Shown here in pieces: positions 7,401 to 14,494 of a DNA stretch of 15,583 bases (positions are counted from its first letter, which is position 1; the number at the start of each line of letters is the position of its first letter). The translations under genes and the position numbers were made by a program. The stretch comes from DATEDA01 sp050741515. Lineage in GTDB: Bacteria; Pseudomonadota; Gammaproteobacteria; Burkholderiales; SG8-39. The stretch covers positions 1 through 15,583 of the forward strand of contig JBOIFD010000045.1 in the NCBI GenBank assembly GCA_050741515.1, in the 5' to 3' direction. The notes beneath the pieces were generated by a model. The model saw only the letters and a list, made by a program, of their open reading frames with translations. It was not told the origin of the DNA and did no database searches.

Positions 7401-7785
7401 CGCCTACGCCCGGCTCGGGAAGGCGAAGGAGGGGCTCGGGACCCTGGCCGCGGCGTTCGCGGCGGCCGACCGCAACGGCGAACACCACTGGGAGGCCGAG
7501 CTATGGCGATTGAAGGGCGAGCTTGCCCTCCTGCCGCCCGCCCAGGACGAGGCCGAGGCCGAGACCTGCTTCGGTCGCGCGGCGGACCTTGCCCGGCGGC
7601 AATCGGCGCGATCGCTCGAGCTCCGGGCGACGCTGAGTCTCGCTCGGCTGCTCGCCCGCCAAGGCAAGACGGAACGCGCCCGGGGTCTGCTCGCCGAGAG
7701 CTGCAGCGGGTTTGCCGAGGGGGCCGGGACGACCGATTTGCGCGACGCCAGAAGCGCGCTGCAAGGCCTGAGCGGCTCGACCTGA
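4465..7785 (+). CDS. Class III adenylate/guanylate cyclase fused to zinc ribbons, AAA-type ATPase and TPR-like tail
   Basis: This is a 1106-residue multidomain signalling protein. Two zinc ribbons come first (Cys3/6/17/20 and Cys28/31/42/45). The cyclase domain spans about 66-250: metal-binding Asp76 (FCDLVGST) and Asp120 (MGDG) are 44 residues apart as in characterised class III cyclases, and Asn198 and Arg202 (NLAAR) match the transition-state pair. The positions that normally read the purine base as Lys and Asp are Arg116 and Val191, so cAMP versus cGMP specificity, or even activity, is open. An ATPase module follows, with Walker A GEAGVGKS (298-305) and Walker B MLLED (425-429). From about residue 680 there are alpha-helical repeats, probably TPR-like. 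There is no membrane segment. GTG 4465 is the start because the first zinc ligand is codon 3 and a stop lies in frame at 4444. The flavoprotein gene follows after 33 bases. Confidence 0.93.
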   Translation: MECPRCQAANRAGRRFCTRCGAPLAVACPACGAVNEPGEDFCGGCGKALADDRLPPARRPESPDPERRQLTVMFCDLVGSTALSRELDPEDLREVIRSYQKCASQVVARYEGFVCRYMGDGILVYFGYPHAHEDDAARAIHAGLELVEALDRLGARPDRELGVRLGVRIGVATGLVVVGDLIGEGAAAETVAMGETPNLAARLEALAEPGSVVVAPSTRDLAGGRFEYADLGAHELKGFSGPVRAWRVLRTSEAESRFDAARRRRLTPLVGREGEIDLLLGRWERARAGDGRVVLLAGEAGVGKSRVAEALGERIAGERHFRLRFQCSPYHGNSALYPFIQQLERAADLARGDTAEQKLDKLEALLGGSVPQVGEMAALFAALLSVPASGRYPPLQMAPPQQKERTLVALLDRLRGLAAQGPVFMLLEDAHWIDPTSTEFLGLLARHARGIPVLALITSRSAADYPWLGLEHVSALQLERLDRRQSATMVDRLLEGRAFPAELVDEIVARTDGVPLFIEELTQTLATSEPARRGAGATHVLASEIPSTLQDSLMARLDQLGPAKEVAQMGAVIGREFSRDLVAALSPLDADELRDALGKLSSSGVVFDRGALPGAAFTFKHALVQDAAYASLLRSKRQELHSRIAETLEGSYPERVRIEPEVVAHHYTQAGRPLHAARYWAAAAQRALDRSANLETLGHATRGLDLLASAAGAPDRDRLELGLEILRGAAYRAVKGFASSEVERSFLRARELAERLDDIPRLIDARRGLFSCYYARGALALAREQGQQVAALGNRMDDSGSRMLGHWMLGCVTFWQGEFPTARRELEKAFSLYDPLQQRANTLALQIDPGVNALLHLSWALWILGHPDQAVQTSEKAIATARQLAQPFALSMALFFACATRACCGEQAPVRRLLDELKGLAAEHGLGYMGSVARVLEAQELIAHDQCVAGLEQIGRAFSEFQAQEAGVGLPWAMSISATAYARLGKAKEGLGTLAAAFAAADRNGEHHWEAELWRLKGELALLPPAQDEAEAETCFGRAADLARRQSARSLELRATLSLARLLARQGKTERARGLLAESCSGFAEGAGTTDLRDARSALQGLSGST

Positions 7786-7818
7786 GCGGGCGCGCGGTTT
7801 CCTCGGAGGGAATGGAGC

Positions 7819-9177
7819 ATGACGACCGGCGCGATGTTCACGCGATTCAAGATCAACAACGTCTGGTTCGAGAACCGGATCCTCAGGTCCTCGGTGGGCG
7901 GGCGCACCGCGAACTACGACGGGACGGTGACCGACGTCTGGAAGAACTTCGAGAAGCGATTCGCCGACGGGGGCGTCGGCGGGATCATCTCGACCACGTT
8001 TCACGTCAACAAGGATCGCCTGTCCCCGCTGCAATACCCGTCGATCGCGAAGGACGGCTATGTCCCGCACCTGAAGAAGTACATCGCCCAGATCAGGGGC
8101 GCCGACGGGCGGTGCAAGTACATCGTGCAGATCGGCGATCCGGGCTACGCGACCTATACCAGCCTGTTCCCCGAGGCGCAGGACGCCAAGTCCTCGTCGC
8201 GGGGTTTCGACCTGGCGTTCGGCTACAGCAACACCCGGACGGAGATGTCGGGCGACGAGGTCGAGCAGGCGATCGCCGATTACGCCAGCGCTGCGGCCCG
8301 CGTTCAGGCGTCCGGCGCGGACGGGATCGAGATCACCGCCACCAAGGGCTACCTCATCCACCAGTTCCTGAACCCCGTCATCAATCGCCGGACGGACCAG
8401 TGGGGCGGCAGCCCGGAGCGGCGGTTTGCCTTCCTGGAACGGATCGTCAAAGCGGTGCGCGAACGGGTCGGACCCGACTACCTGCTCGGCATCCGGCTGT
8501 CCGGCGGCGATTACAACTACAGCCCGATCTCGCTTTCCCTGTTCCGGGTCCCCTGGACCTTTACCTCCAGGGAGCGCTGGATGGGGAACGACATGGCGCA
8601 GATGCTCCGGTACGCGAAACGCCTGCGCGAGCTCGGGGCCGACTATCTGCACGTCGTCTCGGGCTTCGGCTTCCCGAACCCGCGCGACGTGCCGGGTGAT
8701 TTCCCGCTCGACGAGGTCAGGATCTTCTTCAACTCCACGCGGCATCTCAGCTTCAAGGCGGCGGCGCGGGCGACCGCGCTGAACGCCCTGCCGACGTTCC
8801 TCGCCCGGCCGCTCCTCAACTTCGGGTGGCGACGCCGGCCGGCGGTCAGCCTGGAGCTCGCGCGGCAGTTCAGGCGCGAGGTCGGCCTGCCCGTGATCGT
8901 GAACGGCGGCTTCCAGGAGCGCGACGGCATCGAGGACGCGCTCCGGTCGGAGGGCTGCGACATGGTGTCGATGGCGCGCGCGCTGATCGCGAACCCCGAT
9001 CTGCCGCAGCGCTTCGCGCGCGGCGAGCTCGGCCCGGCCAACCCGTGCTCGCGCTGCAACAAGTGCGTCGGCCGGACGGCGACGAGCCCGTTGGGCTGCT
9101 ACGACCAACGCCGGTTCGGCTCGCGGAAAGCGATGCTGGATCAGATCATGGAGTGGAACCGACCGGATCCCGCGTGA
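7819..9177 (+). CDS. NADH:flavin oxidoreductase, old yellow enzyme / 2,4-dienoyl-CoA reductase-like
   Basis: This 452-residue protein is a TIM-barrel FMN oxidoreductase. The family signature GYLIHQFL, then N-R-x-T-D-Q-W-G-G-S, begins at Gly177, with Tyr178 in the conserved GY pair. The His/His or His/Asn pair of classical old yellow enzymes is replaced by Thr173 and Lys176, which is closer to the FadH-type group, where these histidines are also absent. The C-terminal region carries Cys410, Cys413, Cys416 and Cys427, which resemble the 4Fe-4S ligands of 2,4-dienoyl-CoA reductase and trimethylamine dehydrogenase, but the spacing (2, 2, 10) differs by one residue from the usual 2, 3, 11. It lacks the C-terminal FAD/NAD domains of those enzymes, so electrons must come directly from NAD(P)H or a partner. 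ATG 7819 follows GGAGGG. It is probably co-transcribed with the cyclase. Confidence 0.92.
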   Translation: MTTGAMFTRFKINNVWFENRILRSSVGGRTANYDGTVTDVWKNFEKRFADGGVGGIISTTFHVNKDRLSPLQYPSIAKDGYVPHLKKYIAQIRGADGRCKYIVQIGDPGYATYTSLFPEAQDAKSSSRGFDLAFGYSNTRTEMSGDEVEQAIADYASAAARVQASGADGIEITATKGYLIHQFLNPVINRRTDQWGGSPERRFAFLERIVKAVRERVGPDYLLGIRLSGGDYNYSPISLSLFRVPWTFTSRERWMGNDMAQMLRYAKRLRELGADYLHVVSGFGFPNPRDVPGDFPLDEVRIFFNSTRHLSFKAAARATALNALPTFLARPLLNFGWRRRPAVSLELARQFRREVGLPVIVNGGFQERDGIEDALRSEGCDMVSMARALIANPDLPQRFARGELGPANPCSRCNKCVGRTATSPLGCYDQRRFGSRKAMLDQIMEWNRPDPA

Positions 9178-9374
9178 CCGGTGTGCCTCCGGACCGGTGC
9201 TTCAAGTGCGGCGCCCGGAAGGGCGCAACGCGGAGGTCCTGCGCGAGCTGCCGGGAGCGCCGGCGATCCGGTGCGATTGAGCGCCCGCCTACACCGTGCC
9301 CGCGCCGCAGGCGCTCAAGCGCCGGAGCTCGACCGCGCGGCTGGCACCCGTGCGCGGATGGATCTCCCGGATGA
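9174..9374 (+). CDS. Possible small zinc-ribbon protein coupled to flavoprotein gene
   Basis: A 66-codon frame begins with GTG in the GTGA overlap with the flavoprotein stop, a common sign of translational coupling. Its first 30 residues contain Cys9, Cys12, Cys23 and Cys26 as CFKCG and SCASC, spaced as a zinc ribbon (CX2C-X10-CX2C). After about residue 35 it is Arg/Pro/Ser-rich without recognisable features, and its last 86 bases run antisense to the end of the lipoprotein gene. The cysteine pattern resembles the ribbons at the start of the cyclase two genes upstream. It could be a real small protein, a remnant of one, or chance; no strong Shine-Dalgarno sequence precedes it. Confidence 0.38.
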   Translation: MTGVPPDRCFKCGARKGATRRSCASCRERRRSGAIERPPTPCPRRRRSSAGARPRGWHPCADGSPG

Positions 9375-9789
9375 AGACGCTGTAGATGTCGTCCTTGTAG
9401 CTGGCCTCGACGTCATAGCTGTAGCCAGGCCGGGGTCGCAGCAGGGTTTCCTGACTGATGGTGCTCCGCGCGCTGCCGAGGAACGACGAGCTCGCGAAAT
9501 CGAACACGAGATAACTCGCGCGGTCCGCGGGAATGCCGACGGAGACGATCGGCCTGTCGAGGTCGACCGTGCCCTGGTATTCGATCCGGCAGCGCTCGTC
9601 GACCCGGTACACACCCACGGCCGCGCGCACGCCGGAGAAGACCGAGCCCGACTTCGTCTCGGTCCGGATCCGGAGATTCGGCTCCAGGGTGTTCGGATAA
9701 GGCTTCAGCCCGGAGCAGCCGGTCGACAGGCCGATGACCAGCAACAGGGCAAGCGGGCGCCAGCCTGGCCGGCCGAGGCTGGCGCGCAT
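9289..9789 (-). CDS. Predicted lipoprotein of unknown function
   Basis: This 166-residue protein has a typical lipoprotein signal: basic N-terminus (Arg2, Arg7, Arg11), hydrophobic core LALLLVIGL (13-21) and lipobox LSTGC with Cys25 as the lipidated residue. Serine follows the cysteine, which in enteric bacteria favours outer-membrane sorting. The mature part of about 140 residues looks beta-rich and has two further cysteines (Cys67, Cys161) that might pair. I do not recognise a family. ATG 9789 has GGAAG about six bases upstream. It follows the other lipoprotein gene by 23 bases with no terminator, so the two are probably co-transcribed and may act together at the envelope (inference). Confidence 0.85.
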   Translation of the reverse strand: MRASLGRPGWRPLALLLVIGLSTGCSGLKPYPNTLEPNLRIRTETKSGSVFSGVRAAVGVYRVDERCRIEYQGTVDLDRPIVSVGIPADRASYLVFDFASSSFLGSARSTISQETLLRPRPGYSYDVEASYKDDIYSVFIREIHPRTGASRAVELRRLSACGAGTV

Positions 9790-9812
9790 GACCGCTTCCG
9801 CCGCCGCTCAGA

Positions 9813-10331
9813 TCATCCGATCTTGGTCAGGTCCGGGCACCCCAGGTTTTCCCCGGAGGCCCAGCCCTTCACGGCGCGGATCAGGACGTCGTAGCCGCGC
9901 GAGGGACCGAACCACTGCACGCGGGTCCGGTTCCGGTCCACCGGGTAGGCATCCGCGACCAGCAGGTAGTAGCCCCCTTCGGGCATCTTGGCGACCTTCA
10001 TCACGCCCTTCTCGTGATGCTGCTGGACGTGCAGCTCGGCGCGCTCCTTGGTCGCGACGACGGTCGGGGTATAGGCGGTCACGATGACCTGGTAGCTGGT
10101 CCTCGTTTGCGACGTCGTTCGGACCCGCACGTTCAAGCACTCGGGCGCCCGGCGCTGAAAGGTCTCGGCCACATCGCGAAGCGAGCGGTTCACCTCGAAG
10201 CTCTCCGTCTTCGCCATGAACGCCCCGGGGACTGCGCGGCGAAATTCCTCCGCGTTTTGCGGCTGCTGGGTCGCGCAGCCGGCGAGCAGCAACGTCGACA
10301 CGGCAAGGATCCTGGTGACTGGACTGTGCAT
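9813..10331 (-). CDS. Predicted lipoprotein of unknown function
   Basis: This 172-residue protein has a short signal peptide (Arg7, hydrophobic ILAVSTLLLAG) and lipobox LLAGC with Cys19 as the lipidated residue. The mature domain has segments such as SLRDVAETFQRRAPECLNV and, near the end, YDVLIRAVKGWASGENLGCPDL, with two cysteines (Cys65, Cys165) that could form a disulfide. No enzymatic motif is visible and I cannot assign a family. ATG 10331 has GGAG eight bases upstream; a GTG three codons earlier is possible but less well placed. It is first in a two-gene lipoprotein unit, downstream of the gamma-glutamyltransferase terminator, so it should have its own promoter in the 10332-10440 region, though no clear boxes are seen there. 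Confidence 0.86.
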   Translation of the reverse strand: MHSPVTRILAVSTLLLAGCATQQPQNAEEFRRAVPGAFMAKTESFEVNRSLRDVAETFQRRAPECLNVRVRTTSQTRTSYQVIVTAYTPTVVATKERAELHVQQHHEKGVMKVAKMPEGGYYLLVADAYPVDRNRTRVQWFGPSRGYDVLIRAVKGWASGENLGCPDLTKIG

Positions 10332-10411
10332 GACACGCACTCCGGTTGGGAGATCGCGTGATCCTGACACGCGCGCTGTTCGGGCCGAAGGGCGCATTTC
10401 GCGGCATCGTC

Positions 10412-10432
10412 GGGCGCAGGGCGCCTGCGCCC
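10412..10432. other. Perfect 9-3-9 GC-rich inverted repeat
   Basis: Arms GGGCGCAGG and CCTGCGCCC flank a GCG spacer. It lies between the gamma-glutamyltransferase terminator and the first lipoprotein gene, 80 bases before that gene's ATG. No T-run follows in the direction of transcription, so it is not a second classical terminator. It might stabilise the 3' end of readthrough transcripts or bind a regulator of the lipoprotein unit. Confidence 0.4.
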
Positions 10433-10443
10433 CCGGGAACGAG

Positions 10444-10466
10444 AAAAAAGCCGCATTCGATACGGC
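10444..10466 (-). terminator. Intrinsic terminator of the gamma-glutamyltransferase operon
   Basis: Read on the minus strand, GCCGTAT (10466-10460) pairs with ATGCGGC (10456-10450) around a three-base CGA loop, with one G-U wobble, and is followed directly by TTTTTT (10449-10444). It lies 47 bases past the gamma-glutamyltransferase stop. A weaker six-pair hairpin (10493-10498 with 10504-10509) lies between them. The stem is short, but the U-run in such a GC-rich genome is striking. Confidence 0.65.
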
Positions 10467-10513
10467 CCCGTCGGAACAGCGACGCTGCCCGAGCCCAGGG
10501 ATACTGGGCCGAC

Positions 10514-12103
10514 TCAGAAGCCGACCGCGAGCGAATCCCGCCGCGGGTCGGAGGCCGCGACGTAGCCGCCGTCGACCTTGAATGCGATCTGCGCGCAGCC
10601 GAAGTCCATGTAGGCCTCGCCGATCTGCAGGATGCGGTGGCCGCGCCGCTCGAGCTCGGCGAGCGTCGCCGCGGGGAAGTCGCGCTCGACGTTGATGTCG
10701 AGCCCGCTGACCGCGCGGAAGCGCGGGCCGTCGATCGCCGTCTGCGGCGACTGCCCATAGTCGGCCATGCGCACCATCAGCTGCGTGTGGCCTTGCGGCT
10801 GCATGCTGCCGCCCATCAGGCCGAGGGTCATGACCGGCGCGCCGTTCTTCGTCACGAACGCCGGGATGATCGTGTGGTAGGGGCGCTTGCGCGGCGCGAC
10901 CTGGTTCGGATGCCCCGGCTGCAGCACGAACCCCGCGCCGCGGTTCTGCAGGCTGATGCCGGCGCCGGGTACGACGACGCCCGAGCCGAAGCCCATGTAG
11001 TTCGACTGGATGAGCGACACCATCATGCCCTGCGCGTCGGCGGCGGTGAGATAGATGGTGCCGCCGCGCGGCGGGTTGCCGTGGCCGAAGTCTTGCGCGC
11101 GCTGCATGTCGATGAGCTTCGCGCGCGACTCGAGGTAGTCGGGGTCGAGCAGCGCCGCCGCCTTCACGTCCATCGCCGCTGCATCGGCGACGTAGCGCCG
11201 CGCGTCCGCGAACGCGAGCTTCACCGCCTCGAGCTGCAGATGCACGCTGTCCGCCGAGTCGACCGGATAGCGCGCCACGTCGAAGTTCGACAGGATCCCG
11301 AGCGCCATCAGGCAGACGATGCCCTGTCCGTTCGGCGGGAGCTCGTGCACGGTGTAGCCGCGGTAGTCGTGCGCGATCGTGCCGACCCAGTCGTTCGCGT
11401 GCGCGGCGAGGTCCTCTCGGGTCATCGCACCGCCGCACGCCGCCGCGTGCGCTTCGATCCGCCCGGCGAGCTCGTCCGCGTAGAAGGCCTTGCCGCGCGT
11501 TTCCGCGATCAGCTCGAGCGTCGCCGCGGCGTCCCGGAAGACGAACTTCTCGCCCGCCAACGGCGGCCGTCCGCCCGGCAGGAACGCCTGCGCAAAGCCG
11601 GGCTGGTCGCGCAGCTCCGGCACCAGCGTGTTCCAGCGCCGGGCGACGAATGGCGAGACGAGGAAACCGTTGAACGCGTAGTCGATCGCCGGCTCGAACA
11701 GCCGCTCGAACGGCAGCTGCCCGAAGCGTTCCGAGAGGTCCACCCAGGCCGCCACCGCGCCGGGCACCGTGACGCTGTTCCAGCCGCGCTGCGGGATGGC
11801 CTTCTCGCGGGCGAAGTACTCGGGCGTCCACGCCGCCGGCGAGCGCCCGGAAGCGTTCAGGCCGTGCAGCTCGCTCCCGTCCCACACGATCGCGAAGAGA
11901 TCCGAGCCGATGCCGTTCGAGATCGGCTCGACGATCGTGAGCGTGATCGCCGCCGCGAGCGCGGCGTCCATCGCGTTGCCGCCGTCGAGCAGCATCCGCA
12001 GGCCCGCTTCCGCGGCGAGCGGCTGCGACGTGGAGACCACGTTCGCCGCCATGGTCGGGCGGCGCGCGGTGGGGTAGGCGGAGGTCCAGTCGGTGAAGTT
12101 CAT
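10514..12103 (-). CDS. ggt: Gamma-glutamyltransferase family protein, cytosolic type
   Basis: This 529-residue protein is an N-terminal-nucleophile hydrolase of the gamma-glutamyltransferase (GGT) family, which cleaves or transfers the gamma-glutamyl group of glutathione and related amides after autocatalytic self-cleavage. The family block GGNAMDAALAAAITL lies near the N-terminus. The predicted cleavage/nucleophile residue is Thr349 in GGTIYLTAAD, giving a large subunit of 348 and a small subunit of 181 residues. The oxyanion-region motif MGGSMQPQGH follows in the small subunit. Unlike periplasmic GGTs there is no signal peptide, and the site after Gly is GTIY rather than the classical TTH. 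This fits the shorter YwrD-type branch, whose substrates are less certain (some relatives are acylases). ATG 12103 is five bases from the dehydrogenase stop. It is the last gene of the operon. Confidence 0.93.
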   Translation of the reverse strand: MNFTDWTSAYPTARRPTMAANVVSTSQPLAAEAGLRMLLDGGNAMDAALAAAITLTIVEPISNGIGSDLFAIVWDGSELHGLNASGRSPAAWTPEYFAREKAIPQRGWNSVTVPGAVAAWVDLSERFGQLPFERLFEPAIDYAFNGFLVSPFVARRWNTLVPELRDQPGFAQAFLPGGRPPLAGEKFVFRDAAATLELIAETRGKAFYADELAGRIEAHAAACGGAMTREDLAAHANDWVGTIAHDYRGYTVHELPPNGQGIVCLMALGILSNFDVARYPVDSADSVHLQLEAVKLAFADARRYVADAAAMDVKAAALLDPDYLESRAKLIDMQRAQDFGHGNPPRGGTIYLTAADAQGMMVSLIQSNYMGFGSGVVVPGAGISLQNRGAGFVLQPGHPNQVAPRKRPYHTIIPAFVTKNGAPVMTLGLMGGSMQPQGHTQLMVRMADYGQSPQTAIDGPRFRAVSGLDINVERDFPAATLAELERRGHRILQIGEAYMDFGCAQIAFKVDGGYVAASDPRRDSLAVGF

Positions 12104-12108
12104 CTCTC

Positions 12109-13176
12109 TCAGGCGGCTTCATTCACGTCGAGCACGACCCGGCCGAGGATCTTGCCCGCTTTCAGCTCCTCGAGCGTGCGGTTCGCATCCGCAATCGGGC
12201 GGGTCTCGACCGGCGTCGGCTTCAGCTTGCCGCTCTTCGCGAGCTCGACGACCTCGCGCAGCTCCTGGAGGTTGCCGACGTAGGAGCCGACGACCCCGAT
12301 CGCGCGCTGCGCGATCGGCGGGAGCGACAGCGTGATCTCCCCGCCGAAGAGGCCGCACAGGATGTAGCGGCCGCCCTTGGGGAGCATCGCGATGCCGAAG
12401 TTTGCCGTGGCCGGCATGCCAACGAAATCGAGCGCGCCTGCGACCGCGCCACCGGAGATCTTCTGGATCTGCGCCAGCGCGGCTTGCGGATCGCGCGAGT
12501 TCACCGTCTCCCGTGCTCCGGCCGCGCGCGCCGCGGCGAACTTGCCGTCGTCGATGTCGCAGGCGATCACGCGCTCGATCCCGAGCGCGCGCAGGGTGGA
12601 TAGCGCGATGAGCCCGAGGCCGCCGCAGCCGAGCACGACGACCCAGTCCCGCTCGCCGAGCTCCGGGAGTTTCCGGATCGCGCTGTACGTCGTGATCCCG
12701 GAGCAGCCGAGCGTCGCCGCGAAGCTGTCGTCGAGGCCCTCGGCGTCGACGAGGTACTTCGGGTGCGGCACGAGCACGTGGGACGCGTACCCGCCGGGGC
12801 GGGTGACGCCGAGGGAGCGCATCGCGGCGCAGTAGTTGTCCCGGCCGGACTGGCAGGCCGCGCACTCGCCGCAACCGATCCAGGGGAAGACGATCCGCTT
12901 CGCGCCGGCCGCCACGCCCTTGGCGTCGGGCCCGAGCGCCTCGACCACGCCGAACGGCTCGTGGCCGAGGGTGAACGGCGGCACGCAGCCGCGGTCCTTG
13001 ACGTAGAAGCGCTTCCCGCCGCCGAGATCGAAGTAGCCGTCCCAGATGTGGAGGTCGGAGTGGCACACCCCGCAGCGCGTCACCCGAACGAGCACTTCGG
13101 AGCCCTTCGGCTTGGGCGTCTCCTTCACCGCGCGCTGGAGCGGCTTGCCGTGCTCGATGACGTCGTAGCTGATCAT
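12109..13176 (-). CDS. Zinc-dependent alcohol dehydrogenase (MDR superfamily)
   Basis: This 355-residue protein has both zinc sites of the medium-chain dehydrogenases. The catalytic ligands are Cys38 (CGVCHSD), His72 (LGHEP) and Cys158 (LGCSG). The structural ligands are Cys102, Cys105, Cys108 and Cys116. The nucleotide-binding motif GCGGLG is at 183-188, with Asp207 at the end of the second strand, which favours NAD over NADP. It therefore probably oxidises an alcohol or reduces an aldehyde in the cytoplasm. A stretch at about 50-66 (GGGKRF to CVPPF) is longer than in simple yeast-type enzymes and may shape the substrate pocket; the substrate is unknown. ATG 13176 has GGAGGAG five bases upstream. 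It is 14 bases after the sulfhydrylase gene, in the same operon. Confidence 0.95.
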   Translation of the reverse strand: MISYDVIEHGKPLQRAVKETPKPKGSEVLVRVTRCGVCHSDLHIWDGYFDLGGGKRFYVKDRGCVPPFTLGHEPFGVVEALGPDAKGVAAGAKRIVFPWIGCGECAACQSGRDNYCAAMRSLGVTRPGGYASHVLVPHPKYLVDAEGLDDSFAATLGCSGITTYSAIRKLPELGERDWVVVLGCGGLGLIALSTLRALGIERVIACDIDDGKFAAARAAGARETVNSRDPQAALAQIQKISGGAVAGALDFVGMPATANFGIAMLPKGGRYILCGLFGGEITLSLPPIAQRAIGVVGSYVGNLQELREVVELAKSGKLKPTPVETRPIADANRTLEELKAGKILGRVVLDVNEAA

Positions 13177-13190
13177 GGCTTCTCCTCCGG

Positions 13191-14480
13191 TCAGGCCTGG
13201 CCCGCCGCGTGCAGCGACTGGTCGATGTCCCACAGGATGTCGTCGAGCGTCTCGAGGCCGACCGAGATCCGGACCATGTCCGGGGTCACGCCGGCCTTCG
13301 CCTGGTCCGCCTCGGACATCTGCCGGTGGGTGGTCGAGGCCGGGTGGATCACGAGCGTCTTCGCGTCGCCGATGTTCGCGAGATGGCTCATGAAGGTCGC
13401 CGCCTCGATGAACTTCTCGCCCGCCCGCGCGCCGCCCTTGATGCCGAAGGACGCGAGCCCGCTCGCGCCCTTCGGCAGATACTTGCGCGTAAGCTCGTAG
13501 TACTTGTTCCCGGGCAACCCGGGGTAGTTCACCCACGCGACCTGCCGGTGGCCTTCCAGGAACTTCGCGACCGCGAGCGCGTTCTGGCAGTGGCGCTCCA
13601 TGCGCAGCGGCAGCGTCTCGAGCCCCTGGAGCAGCAACCAGGCGTTGAACGGTGAGAGCGTCGGGCCGAAGGTGCGCATCGTCTCCATCCGGCAGCGCAT
13701 CGTGAACCCGAAGTCGCCGAACGTCTCGTGGAAGATCACGCCGTGGTAGCCCGGCGAAGGCGTGGTCATGCCCGGGAAGTTGCCGTTCCCCCAGGGGAAC
13801 TTCCCCGACTCGACGATCACGCCGCCCATCGTCGTGCCGTGGCCGCCGATGTACTTGGTCGCCGAGTGCACCACGATGTCCGCGCCCCAGTCGAGCGGCC
13901 GGCAGAGGTAGGGCGAGGGCACGGTGTTGTCGACCACGAACGGGATGCCGGCCTCCTTCGCAATCGCGCCGATCGCCGCGATGTCGACGACGTTGATCGA
14001 CGGGTTGCCGAGCGTCTCGGCGTAGAGGAGCCTGGTTTTCTTGGTGAGCGCGCGGCGGAAGTTCTCCGGGTCGTCCGGGTCGACGAACGTCGCCTCGATC
14101 CCGAGCTTCTTCAGGTTCACGCCGAGGAGCGTGTGCGTGCCGCCGTACAGCGTCGACGCGGCCACGGCGTGGTCGCCCGCCTCGAGCAGCGTCATGATCG
14201 CCACCGCCTCGGCCGCCTGGCCGGTGGCGGTCGCGAGCGCGGCCCGGCCGCCCTCGAGCGCCGCCACGCGCTCCTCGAGCACCGCCACGGTCGGGTTCGA
14301 GATCCGCGAGTAGACGTTGCCGAAGGTCTGCAGGTTGAAGAGGCTCGCGGCGTGGTCGGCGGAGTCGAAGACGAACGAGGTCGTCTGGTAGATCGGCGCG
14401 GCCCGGGCGCCGGTCGTCGCGTCGGGGATCTGGCCCGCGTGCAGCGCGAGCGTCTCGAAGCCGTATTGGCGGTCGGGCAT
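13191..14480 (-). CDS. metY: O-acetylhomoserine sulfhydrylase (PLP-dependent)
   Basis: This 429-residue protein belongs to the Cys/Met-metabolism PLP family, and its length matches O-acetyl-L-homoserine sulfhydrylase (O-acetylhomoserine aminocarboxypropyltransferase). That enzyme makes homocysteine from O-acetylhomoserine and sulfide, or methionine with methanethiol. Lys209 in HSATKYIGGHG is the PLP Schiff-base lysine. YSRISNPTVAVLEERVAALEGG (57-78) and the N-terminal FETLALHAGQ are typical of MetY. Insertions in the C-terminal half distinguish it from cystathionine gamma-synthase. ATG 14480 follows GAGG by four bases. It comes 14 bases after the PIN toxin gene, so it would be read from the toxin-antitoxin promoter unless another lies inside the toxin gene. 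Confidence 0.94.
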   Translation of the reverse strand: MPDRQYGFETLALHAGQIPDATTGARAAPIYQTTSFVFDSADHAASLFNLQTFGNVYSRISNPTVAVLEERVAALEGGRAALATATGQAAEAVAIMTLLEAGDHAVAASTLYGGTHTLLGVNLKKLGIEATFVDPDDPENFRRALTKKTRLLYAETLGNPSINVVDIAAIGAIAKEAGIPFVVDNTVPSPYLCRPLDWGADIVVHSATKYIGGHGTTMGGVIVESGKFPWGNGNFPGMTTPSPGYHGVIFHETFGDFGFTMRCRMETMRTFGPTLSPFNAWLLLQGLETLPLRMERHCQNALAVAKFLEGHRQVAWVNYPGLPGNKYYELTRKYLPKGASGLASFGIKGGARAGEKFIEAATFMSHLANIGDAKTLVIHPASTTHRQMSEADQAKAGVTPDMVRISVGLETLDDILWDIDQSLHAAGQA

Positions 14481-14494
14481 TTGTCCTCGTTCCG

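Noticed and set aside
5442..8699. A very long open frame on the plus strand across the cyclase and flavoprotein genes, in a different frame
   Set aside because: Its translation is almost entirely Arg/Ala/Gly/Pro without motifs, and it crosses two well-supported genes. This is the normal shadow of GC-rich coding sequence.
9176..9200. Two copies of GACCGGTG around the flavoprotein stop codon as a terminator or regulatory repeat
   Set aside because: The short match is expected in GC-rich sequence, the arms are only six bases as an inverted pair, and no U-run follows.
10346..12283. A long plus-strand frame antisense to the gamma-glutamyltransferase gene
   Set aside because: Composition is low-complexity and the opposite strand encodes an intact, motif-bearing enzyme.
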